Shown: one piece after another, positions 39,471-46,597 of the stretch
How the letters are laid out: each line of letters begins with the position of its first letter
How positions within the stretch are numbered: position 1 is the first letter of the stretch
Assembly: GCF_900100845.1 (NCBI RefSeq)
Contig: NZ_FNFP01000010.1
Location: 1-64,000 of the forward strand
Reading direction: 5' to 3'
DNA: 64,000 nt
Source of the DNA: Natronincola ferrireducens
Lineage (GTDB): Bacteria > Bacillota > Clostridia > Peptostreptococcales > Natronincolaceae
Made by a program: the position numbers and the translations under genes
Notes under the pieces: generated by a model
Database searches by the model: none
What the model saw: the letters and a program-made list of their open reading frames with translations, nothing else
What the model was told of the DNA's origin: nothing

Positions 39471-40739
39471 ATGAAAAAAAGATTATTAAAATTACTTCAA
39501 GCAAAGGAAGCAAGAAAAACAGAGTTAGGAACTAAAATTAATACTACAGAAGACGTTAAGGAGCTTAGAAGTATTAATACTGAACTTGAAACTATCAATG
39601 GTGAGATAGCAGAATTAAGAAGCATGATTGACTCTCTTCCAGATGAAAACGAGGGAGCAGAGAATAATCAAGAAAACAACCAGCAAGGAGAACAAAGAAA
39701 TCAGCCTATAGGTGGAGTGAATGTTCTTGGAACATATGGGGTAGGACAGGCACAGCAAGAACAAAGAGCTGTAGGAAAATTTGATACACCAGAGTACAGG
39801 TCAGCTTTTATGGACTTCGTTCTAACTGGTAAAAAATCAGATAATCTTGAGCTTAGAGCAGATGCAACCACTGGAACTGGAGATATTGGAGCCGTAATTC
39901 CTACAACCATTCTTAATAAAATCATTGAAAAGATGAAAGACTATGGAATGATTTGGTCTAGGGTAACAAAGACCAATATCAAGGGTGGGGTAGAACTTCC
40001 AGTTGCAAGCGTAAAACCTACAGCAAATTGGATAGCAGAAGGTAATGTAGCAAGTAAACAAAAGAAAACTGTTACCGGCAAGGTAGTATTCGCCTATCAT
40101 AAGTTACAAATTCGTGTTGCCGTTACCCTTGAAGCTGATACTGTTTCTTTATCAGTGTTTGAACAAACTGTTACTGACAACATCTATGAGGCTATGGTTA
40201 TTGGCTTAGAAAAAGCAATTATTTCTGGAAGTGGAGAAGGTCAGCCATTAGGAATCACTAAAGATACGGAGATACCAGCAGCACAAAAAATTGAAGTTGC
40301 TGCAGATGAAATAACAAAGTATCAAGACTGGACTGCTTTACTTGCTAAGCTTCCACGTAAATACAGAAATAGAGCAGTTATTATCTTAAATGATCTAGAT
40401 TGGAATAAATACATCGTGGGTATGGTAGATGGGCAAGGACAACCAGTAGCACGTACTACTTATGGGTTAGATGGTATTCAGCAAGAAAGATTCCTTGGTA
40501 AAGAGGTTATTCCTGTAGAAGATTACCTACCATCTATTGACGATGCAAATGCTGGTGAAGTAATTGGTATAGTATGCACCTTAAGCGACTACATTGTAAA
40601 CAGCAATATGCAGATGACATTTAAGCGTTACTTCGATGAAAATACTGATGAGTGGATTAGTAAATCTACTATGATTTGCGATGGTAGGCTAGGAGATAAA
40701 AATGGTGTATTATTACTGACAAAGAAAGCAGCAGGTTAA
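39471..40739 (+). CDS. Major capsid protein, HK97 fold
   Basis: 422 residues. The N-terminal about 100 residues are a coiled-coil delta (scaffold) domain with an Asn/Gln-rich tail, expected to be removed by the protease; the mature shell domain begins near residue 105-120. A strong terminator follows the stop. Confidence 0.93.
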   Translation: MKKRLLKLLQAKEARKTELGTKINTTEDVKELRSINTELETINGEIAELRSMIDSLPDENEGAENNQENNQQGEQRNQPIGGVNVLGTYGVGQAQQEQRAVGKFDTPEYRSAFMDFVLTGKKSDNLELRADATTGTGDIGAVIPTTILNKIIEKMKDYGMIWSRVTKTNIKGGVELPVASVKPTANWIAEGNVASKQKKTVTGKVVFAYHKLQIRVAVTLEADTVSLSVFEQTVTDNIYEAMVIGLEKAIISGSGEGQPLGITKDTEIPAAQKIEVAADEITKYQDWTALLAKLPRKYRNRAVIILNDLDWNKYIVGMVDGQGQPVARTTYGLDGIQQERFLGKEVIPVEDYLPSIDDANAGEVIGIVCTLSDYIVNSNMQMTFKRYFDENTDEWISKSTMICDGRLGDKNGVLLLTKKAAG

Positions 40740-40740
40740 T

Positions 40741-40776
40741 AAAAGAATAGAGGGCGAAAGCCCTCTATTCTTTTAA
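40741..40776 (+). terminator. Strong hairpin after the capsid gene
   Basis: Perfect 15-bp stem (40741-40755 with 40760-40774) closed by a GAAA tetraloop, right arm ending CTTTT. It probably sets a high capsid-to-connector ratio and protects the capsid mRNA end. Confidence 0.85.
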
Positions 40777-40792
40777 TGAGGTGGTGAAAACC

Positions 40793-41095
40793 TTGATTGT
40801 ATCATTACAGGAAATAAAAGAGCACTTGAAGATTGAATATAATGAAGAAGATTCATATTTACAGATCTTAATACTAGCAGCTGAAAAGTTCATTCAAAAT
40901 GCTACTGGTAAAACATTTAAAAGTAATCAATTAGCAAAAGTAATATGCATGATTATTGTTGCTGATTTATTTGAAAACAAGGGAATGACAGTTGATAAAA
41001 TAGGAGAGAGCACAAGAGGGATAGTAGGTATGATGTTAACTCAATTAAATTATCATGATAAAGATAGCGAAGATGAAGCAGGTGAAGCATCGTGA
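40793..41095 (+). CDS. Head-tail connector protein
   Basis: 100 residues, HK97 gp6-like: SLQEIKEHLKIEYNEEDSYLQILILAAEKFIQNATGK. TTG 40793 is chosen (GAGGTG 9 bases upstream); GTG codons at 40781/40784 overlap that site. Overlaps the next gene by 4 bases. Confidence 0.83.
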   Translation: MIVSLQEIKEHLKIEYNEEDSYLQILILAAEKFIQNATGKTFKSNQLAKVICMIIVADLFENKGMTVDKIGESTRGIVGMMLTQLNYHDKDSEDEAGEAS

Positions 41096-41418
41096 AAATA
41101 GGAGAAATGAGGGAAAGAATTAACTTCAAGAAAAAAAAAGAAACAGATGGCCCTGTACAAAACCTAACTGACTATGATGATTATTGCACCGTATGGGCAA
41201 AAGTTGACTATTTAAAAGGGAAAAAATTATGGTCAGCAAAAGCCGCTAATGTAGAAACAAATGCAGAATTTGTGATTAGGTACAGAAAAGACATTGCAGC
41301 TGACATGTTAATAAATTTTGACAACAAAGATTTTGAAATCACATCAATAGCTCCTTTGGATATTAAGAGGACATACCTAGTCATATATGGCAAAGATATT
41401 GAAATCATTGAAAGCTAA
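41092..41418 (+). CDS. Head closure / head-tail adaptor protein
   Basis: 108 residues, SPP1 gp16/HK97 gp7-like: MRERINFKKKKET, then WAKVDYLKGKKLWSA. GTG start overlapping the preceding stop (GTGA). Confidence 0.83.
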   Translation: MKIGEMRERINFKKKKETDGPVQNLTDYDDYCTVWAKVDYLKGKKLWSAKAANVETNAEFVIRYRKDIAADMLINFDNKDFEITSIAPLDIKRTYLVIYGKDIEIIES

Positions 41419-41427
41419 GGATATAAT
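41399..41427 (+). promoter_or_regulatory. Promoter of the first cargo gene
   Basis: TTGAAA (41399-41404), 17-base spacer, perfect TATAAT (41422-41427), 23 bases ahead of the start at 41451. A good housekeeping-sigma promoter embedded in the late structural operon. Confidence 0.75.
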
Positions 41428-41450
41428 TATAGCAAAAAGGAGATACATTC

Positions 41451-41855
41451 ATGCAATTACAAAAATTTATTGAAAAGTTCAATTCCAATATTAAAAAAAT
41501 AGGTAGTGACTTAGAAATAAAAGAAATTAAATCAGATGAAAAAGGAAATTGCAAATCTTTAATTATTACTAAAGATATCGCTATGACTTCATATGAAGAA
41601 GAGAATTTACTTGCTGGCATGATAATTATTGGCGGAGGTAAAACAGTTCAAGATTCGATCCAAATACTAAAGGTGATATCTTTAGCGATAGATAGCTATG
41701 CGGAACAAAATCAAGAGTGGAGAAATAGCGTGTTAGAAAGACTAGGAATGTTTAATGGAAAGTTTGCCTTTGGCAAAACAACAGAAAGTAGAGGATACAA
41801 ATTTAAAATACATTCCGTCAAAGGAAAGATTATGTTGTCAATAAATAAAATATGA
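41451..41855 (+). CDS. Moron-like cargo gene, unknown function
   Basis: 134 residues, soluble, alpha/beta appearance, no signal or membrane segment, no recognised domain; GMIIIGGGKTVQDSIQILK in the middle. AAAAAGGAG precedes ATG. It interrupts the conserved head-completion gene order and has its own promoter (41399-41427) and terminator (41857-41880), so it is probably expressed in the lysogen and not a virion part. Candidate superinfection-exclusion or defence gene (inference). Confidence 0.65.
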   Translation: MQLQKFIEKFNSNIKKIGSDLEIKEIKSDEKGNCKSLIITKDIAMTSYEEENLLAGMIIIGGGKTVQDSIQILKVISLAIDSYAEQNQEWRNSVLERLGMFNGKFAFGKTTESRGYKFKIHSVKGKIMLSINKI

Positions 41856-41856
41856 G

Positions 41857-41880
41857 CACTTCTCTAATGAGGTGTTTTAG
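41857..41880 (+). terminator. Terminator of the first cargo gene
   Basis: CACTTC (41858-41863) pairs with GAGGTG (41870-41875), then TTTTA. Same arm sequences as the terminator after the second cargo gene. Confidence 0.6.
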
Positions 41881-41891
41881 AGGTGATGTAT

Positions 41892-42290
41892 TTGGCAGCT
41901 AAAATCAGAATGACAGATAGTGAGACTATAGACGTTTTTCTAGAAGGAATTATATCATCTGCAGAGGCAGTAGAAGAAAACTATCTAAAACGTTCTGCAG
42001 AAGTAATCAAGAAGAATATCAAGGATCAACTAAACAGCATAAAGACTTCTACAAATAGAGCAGGACATAAACATATGGCCGATGATGTACAGGCTAATGT
42101 AGTAAGAGATAAATATGGGTACAAGGTAGCTAGAATAAAGGGAGGTAAGCGCACAGGTACCAAATGGCATTTAGTTAATGATGGTACTTATAGAAGTGAT
42201 GCAACCCATTTCATGGATAAAGCAATAGCACAATCTGAATCAGAAGTTAACAAAATATTTGAGGAAGAGATGAATAGAGGAGGGTTCTAA
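41892..42290 (+). CDS. HK97 gp10-like head-tail joining protein
   Basis: 132 residues; AEVIKKNIKDQLN... then WHLVNDGTYRSDATHFMDKA is the gp10 family end (H-x-V-x-D/E-G). TTG 41892 suits the AGAGGTG site; ATG 41886 is possible. Confidence 0.8.
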   Translation: MAAKIRMTDSETIDVFLEGIISSAEAVEENYLKRSAEVIKKNIKDQLNSIKTSTNRAGHKHMADDVQANVVRDKYGYKVARIKGGKRTGTKWHLVNDGTYRSDATHFMDKAIAQSESEVNKIFEEEMNRGGF

Positions 42291-42626
42291 ATGGACTTAA
42301 TAAATCATGTACATTCTATTCTAAGTCCTCTAAATATACCAGTGTTATGGCAACTCAGACCGAAAAATCCTCCTTGCATAAGTTATCACTTCTTTAATGA
42401 GCAGGGTATACTTTATGGAGACGGTGAAGAATTGACAGGAAGCATATCTTGTCAAGTAGATATATGGTCAAGAAACAATTTTACAGATATAAAGAAACAG
42501 GTAAAGTCAGCCATGAAATCAGCTGGCTTTCTTTTTTCACATGCTGATGAGAATTTTGAAGAGGATGTAAAACTACATCATTGTTTTTTAGTATTTAATT
42601 TTTATTATCGAGAAAGTGAGGAATGA
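42291..42626 (+). CDS. Tail terminator/completion protein
   Basis: 111 residues with QVDIWSRNNFTDIKKQVKSAMKSAGF, as in small tail-completion proteins that precede the major tail protein. Begins directly after the preceding stop, within an AGAGGAGGG site. Confidence 0.75.
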   Translation: MDLINHVHSILSPLNIPVLWQLRPKNPPCISYHFFNEQGILYGDGEELTGSISCQVDIWSRNNFTDIKKQVKSAMKSAGFLFSHADENFEEDVKLHHCFLVFNFYYRESEE

Positions 42627-42632
42627 TAGACT

Positions 42633-43211
42633 ATGAAAAAGGCGTATAGAGTCAATCTTAGGAAACTTGTTTATGCTAAGCTGGAGTCAGATACCCCTAC
42701 AGGAGTATCCTATAGCGAAGTAAAGAAATTATCAGAGGCTATGCAGATACAATTAACCCCGACTCTTGCTACAGGCACGCTTTATGGAGATGGTGTAAAG
42801 CAGTCAGTGGTGACAAAATTAACAGGTATAACTGCAGTTATTGATGCAACTAAGATACCAATTGATGCTAAGGCAGAAATTTGTGGACACACTTATGAAA
42901 ATGGAGTTTTAGTCGAAAGCGGAAAAGATGTAGCTCCATGGATCGCTATAGGTTATGAAGTGCCACAAGATGTTGAAGGTGTATCGGAGTATGTATGGCT
43001 ATTAAAGGGTAGAGCGCAACCATATGCCAGTACTGTGCAGCAAGCAACCGATAATATTAATTTCAGCACTGATTCTGTGACAGTGGAGTTTGTGCCAAGG
43101 GATTATGATGGTGAGATTAAACGTTTAGCTGATAGTGCAGATGATGCATTTACTGCAGAAATGGCAGCTGCTTGGTTTGGTTCTGTTCCAGGAACAACAG
43201 GTGGAGAGTAA
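42633..43211 (+). CDS. Major tail tube protein
   Basis: 192 residues; phi13-type major tail protein layout (YSEVKKLSEAMQIQLTPTLATG, then TVEFVPRDYDGEIKRL). Located between tail terminator and tail chaperone. Confidence 0.87.
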   Translation: MKKAYRVNLRKLVYAKLESDTPTGVSYSEVKKLSEAMQIQLTPTLATGTLYGDGVKQSVVTKLTGITAVIDATKIPIDAKAEICGHTYENGVLVESGKDVAPWIAIGYEVPQDVEGVSEYVWLLKGRAQPYASTVQQATDNINFSTDSVTVEFVPRDYDGEIKRLADSADDAFTAEMAAAWFGSVPGTTGGE

Positions 43212-43222
43212 GTAAGGCTTAG

Positions 43223-43275
43223 CCCCTTTACTTTTGACAATAAAAGCTGTAAAATATTGTTAAAAAGTAAAGGGG
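43223..43275 (+). other. Long hairpin after the major tail gene
   Basis: About 20-bp stem: 43223-43242 pairs with 43255-43275, one bulge and one mismatch, 12-base loop, no U-run. Fits an mRNA-stabilising 3' end or attenuator after a highly expressed gene. Confidence 0.65.
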
Positions 43276-43289
43276 ACTATTAAGGCACT

Positions 43290-43820
43290 ATGGAAAATAA
43301 GGAAAAAATTAACAATGTTACTCCTAGACAGATTGAAGATAGGAAAAATATCAAAATAGGATGTTTAACTATAGTTATATTAGCTTGTGTAATAGTATCT
43401 TTTTATTACATCCCTGATATTGTGAGTTTTTTCAACAATAGTATGGAAGATGAGATTAAAACTATAGTAGGGAAGAAAAATGTGCAATCTGTGAACTTAA
43501 CGGGAGTGCTTAATCAGGAACCAGATTTTCTAACAGTGCAGATTATTGTTAGACCCATAATTGATAAAAAACATGCAATAAGGAAGTTTGCGGAGTATGT
43601 AGTTGAAATAGCTGAGAAAGCTGAAAAGTATCCAAACATTAATGAAATAAGAATAATAGGGTATGTTGAAACAATAGATAAAAAAGGAAATAAGGGGATT
43701 TCAAGATATATCATGTTTACTTCTACGAAAGAAGAAAGGCAAAATGTGAATTGGAAGAAATTCAAAGACTTAGTAGTTGTAGATTATAAAAATATAGATC
43801 TAATAGGTAAATTTGAATAG
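43290..43820 (+). CDS. Membrane-anchored moron-like cargo protein
   Basis: 176 residues: positively charged N-terminus, one membrane helix (about 24-46, GCLTIVILACVIVSFYYIPD), then about 130 residues probably outside. No recognised domain. It separates the major tail gene from the tail chaperone, which are normally adjacent, and carries its own terminator. A membrane protein in this spot may block entry of competing phages (inference); a tail role seems unlikely. Confidence 0.65.
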   Translation: MENKEKINNVTPRQIEDRKNIKIGCLTIVILACVIVSFYYIPDIVSFFNNSMEDEIKTIVGKKNVQSVNLTGVLNQEPDFLTVQIIVRPIIDKKHAIRKFAEYVVEIAEKAEKYPNINEIRIIGYVETIDKKGNKGISRYIMFTSTKEERQNVNWKKFKDLVVVDYKNIDLIGKFE

Positions 43821-43850
43821 AAACACTTCGTGTAAATGAGGTGTTTTTTT
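43821..43850 (+). terminator. Terminator of the membrane cargo gene
   Basis: AAACACTTC (43821-43829) pairs with GAGGTGTTT (43838-43846, one G-U), then T-run. Starts right at the stop codon. Confidence 0.8.
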
Positions 43851-43867
43851 ATTTGGAGGGAATGAAT

Positions 43868-44245
43868 ATGGCTAGAAAAATAAGTGTAAAACCAGTGGAA
43901 AGAATAGAATTAGAGTTTGCTGATGGAACAAAAAAAGATATTTTATTTAGTGCTGCATCTGTAGCAACTCTTGACGAAGAGTTTGATGGTGCATTAAAGG
44001 TAGTAAGTAAAATCCAAACACAACCCTACGAAACGGGTGCTAAAATTATATATGCGGGGATGAAGGTGTGTGATGATAGCATAACGTTAGATGAAGTTAA
44101 AGCACTTACTGTAGAGATGCCATTTGACATCATAATGGAGCTTATTGAAGAATTTACAAACAACCTGAGTAAAACGATGAATAAAAAGGATATAGGAGCT
44201 TTTAAAAAGGATTTTATAAAGGAGATTCTCCAGAACATGAAATAG
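43868..44245 (+). CDS. Tail assembly chaperone (gpG-like)
   Basis: 125 residues; ISVKPVERIELEFADGTKKDILFSAAS, acidic helical end. ATG 43868 after TTGGAGGG; another in-frame ATG is 6 bases earlier. Sits directly before the tape measure gene with a -1 frame extension, the hallmark of the tail chaperone pair. Confidence 0.85.
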   Translation: MARKISVKPVERIELEFADGTKKDILFSAASVATLDEEFDGALKVVSKIQTQPYETGAKIIYAGMKVCDDSITLDEVKALTVEMPFDIIMELIEEFTNNLSKTMNKKDIGAFKKDFIKEILQNMK

Positions 44246-44418
44246 ACTGGGAGAATCTCCTTTATATTTACTGTGTCCACATGAAAATGAGCGAAAAAAG
44301 TTTTTGGAATAGCTCATTGGCAAAAATATTTAGCTTAATTGATATTCATTTGGCCGTAAATGGACAAAACGAAGAATCAGCGGATATAACCTCAATGAAA
44401 CAGATAGAGGGGTGGTAA
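44206..44418 (+). CDS. Tail chaperone -1 frameshift extension (gpT-like part)
   Basis: The -1 frame relative to the chaperone is open from 44206 to a TAA at 44416-44418, giving EHEIDWENLLYIYCVHMKMS and then EKSFWNSSLAKIFSLIDIH, typical of the second half of gpGT proteins. It has no ribosome site of its own. A run TTTTAAAAAGG (44200-44210) precedes a perfect 11-bp inverted repeat (44221-44231, 44250-44260) able to stall ribosomes. Confidence 0.72.
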   Translation, partial: KGFYKGDSPEHEIDWENLLYIYCVHMKMSEKSFWNSSLAKIFSLIDIHLAVNGQNEESADITSMKQIEGW

Positions 44419-44419
44419 A

Positions 44420-46576
44420 ATGTCCTCATTTAAGAATTACAGGCGCTCAATCATTTTAGATTTTAATTATGACGAAGTAAAAAAAGGGGTGCCTGATGTA
44501 AACAAGCAAATGGCACTCCTTAATGCTGAATTTAGAAAGCAAAGCGAACAGGCCAGTCAAACAGGGAATAGTATGGATAAGCTTGGGGTGAAACAAGAAG
44601 CTTATGCAAACAAAGTAAAAATACAGGCAGATAAAGTTGCAATTCTTAAAAAAGAACTAGAGAAACTTGAGAATACAGAAGTCAGAAATGAAAAGGCAAT
44701 AGCTAATAAAACAATAGCATTAAAAAATGCTGAAACTCAGTTGATGAAATATGAAAAATCACTGGAAGACATAAATGCAGAATTAGGACAGCAAGATAAT
44801 TTTTTTACAAAAGCAGCTGATAACATAGAAGGTTTTTCAGATAAACTAAAAGCAAATAACATAAACATAGAGGAATTTGGGAAAGGGTTGTACACACTAG
44901 GAGCAGGAATGACAGCTGCTATAACGGTACCACTTGTTGCATTAGGAACTATTAGCACAAAGACCTTCATGGATTTTGAAAATGCGTTTACAGGCGTTAG
45001 AAAAACTGTAGAGGCAACAGAAGAGCAGTTCAAAGCATTAGAAAAAGGTATTAGAGATATGTCTAAGGAAATTCCATCTTCTGCCGTAGAAATAGCGGGA
45101 GTAGCTGAAGCAGCAGGTCAATTAGGTATTGAAACAGAGTCAATATTAGGTTTTACAAGAACAATGATTGATTTAGGCCAAGCTACAAATATGAGTGCTA
45201 ATGAAGCAGCAACATCGTTAGCTCGATTAGCAAATATAACTCAAATGCCACAAGACCAGTTTGACAGATTAGGTTCTACTGTAGTTGCGCTAGGTAATAA
45301 TTTAGCTACTACGGAATCGGAAATCGTAAATATGGGGCTTCGACTTGCTGGAGCAGGAAAACAAGTAGGAATGTCAGAGGCACAAATACTTTCGTTTGCT
45401 GGCGCTCTTAGTTCAGTAGGTATTGAAGCAGAGGCAGGGGGTTCAGCATTTTCGAAAGTAATGGTAGAAATGCAGTTGGCAGTAGAAAAAGGTGGAGATA
45501 AATTAAGAGATTTTGCTAGGGTTTCAGGAATGTCTGCAGGAGAATTTAAGAGGGTGTTTAAAGAGGATGCAACAACTGCCATAATAGCATTTATTGAAGG
45601 GTTAGGAAATATGCAAGGACAGGGCAGAAGTGCTATAAAAGTACTTGATGATATGGGCATATCGGAAGTAAGAATGAGAGATGCCTTATTAAGGGCTTCT
45701 GGTGCTGGTGATTTATTTACAAAATCAATCGAAACAGGAACAAAGGCATGGGAAGAAAATACAGCACTTACAGAGGAAGCTCAACAGCGGTATGAAACTC
45801 TTACTAGTAAAATAGAAATTTTTCTTAATAAACTAAAAGATGTTGCGTTAACTATAGGGGGCAGTATAGCACCTGTACTTAGTGACATGATAGATATTCT
45901 AACTCCGATGGTAAATATCGTGGGTTTTCTATTCGACTTATTTTCTAAGCTTCCAGAACCAATTAGGAAAGTTGTTGTTGTAGCCCTTATGCTAGTAGCA
46001 GCCATAGGCCCTATACTAGCAATCGTTGGTAAGTTAATGCAAAATGTAGGCAATATAACTGGCAGTTTAAATACTGTAGGGAAAGCAGTTAGCACGCTAA
46101 CTGGCTTTTTTACTGGATTCAATCCTGTTGTATACAAGACACTTGGCATTATATTACTTGTTGTAGCTGCACTTACAGCATTAGGTATAGTTATAAGTAC
46201 AATTATGGGTAGAAGTAATGATTTGCAAGCATCTATGAAAAGTGTAGGAGATAGCGTTGGAAATATTAAAATGCCCCAAGTACCAAATATGCCGAGTTAT
46301 GCAACAGGAACAAGAAATCATCCAGGTGGCTTAGCATTGGTTGGAGAAAAAGGGCCTGAAATAGTAAATCTGCCAAAAGGAGCGCAAGTATTTACTAATG
46401 AAGAATCTAAACAAATGTTAAGTGATGACAATAATAATTTTAATCAATCTCAATATGATGAAAGATACGAAAGACTTCTAGTAAGGTTTGATAGAATGAT
46501 AGCCGCTACTGAAAAGATGCAAAAAGCATATGAAGATAACAGAAGGTTTTCAAGAATGGGTGAGGTTCCAGTGTAA
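44420..46576 (+). CDS. Tail tape measure protein
   Basis: 718 residues, TP901-type core (SKEIPSSAVEIAGVAEAAGQ region, about 210-330), coiled coil at the N-terminus and hydrophobic segments near 155-175 and 515-600. Tape length sets tail length; about 0.15 nm per residue gives roughly 105-110 nm, a siphovirus tail. GAGGGGTGG precedes ATG. Confidence 0.93.
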   Translation: MSSFKNYRRSIILDFNYDEVKKGVPDVNKQMALLNAEFRKQSEQASQTGNSMDKLGVKQEAYANKVKIQADKVAILKKELEKLENTEVRNEKAIANKTIALKNAETQLMKYEKSLEDINAELGQQDNFFTKAADNIEGFSDKLKANNINIEEFGKGLYTLGAGMTAAITVPLVALGTISTKTFMDFENAFTGVRKTVEATEEQFKALEKGIRDMSKEIPSSAVEIAGVAEAAGQLGIETESILGFTRTMIDLGQATNMSANEAATSLARLANITQMPQDQFDRLGSTVVALGNNLATTESEIVNMGLRLAGAGKQVGMSEAQILSFAGALSSVGIEAEAGGSAFSKVMVEMQLAVEKGGDKLRDFARVSGMSAGEFKRVFKEDATTAIIAFIEGLGNMQGQGRSAIKVLDDMGISEVRMRDALLRASGAGDLFTKSIETGTKAWEENTALTEEAQQRYETLTSKIEIFLNKLKDVALTIGGSIAPVLSDMIDILTPMVNIVGFLFDLFSKLPEPIRKVVVVALMLVAAIGPILAIVGKLMQNVGNITGSLNTVGKAVSTLTGFFTGFNPVVYKTLGIILLVVAALTALGIVISTIMGRSNDLQASMKSVGDSVGNIKMPQVPNMPSYATGTRNHPGGLALVGEKGPEIVNLPKGAQVFTNEESKQMLSDDNNNFNQSQYDERYERLLVRFDRMIAATEKMQKAYEDNRRFSRMGEVPV

Positions 46577-46597
46577 TGCGCAAGGAGGTGAGACTAG

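Noticed and set aside
43234-43239. Perfect TTGACA ahead of the membrane cargo gene
   Set aside because: Best -10 (TATTGT) is only 15 bases away and the hexamer is inside the stem of a long hairpin; not called as a promoter.
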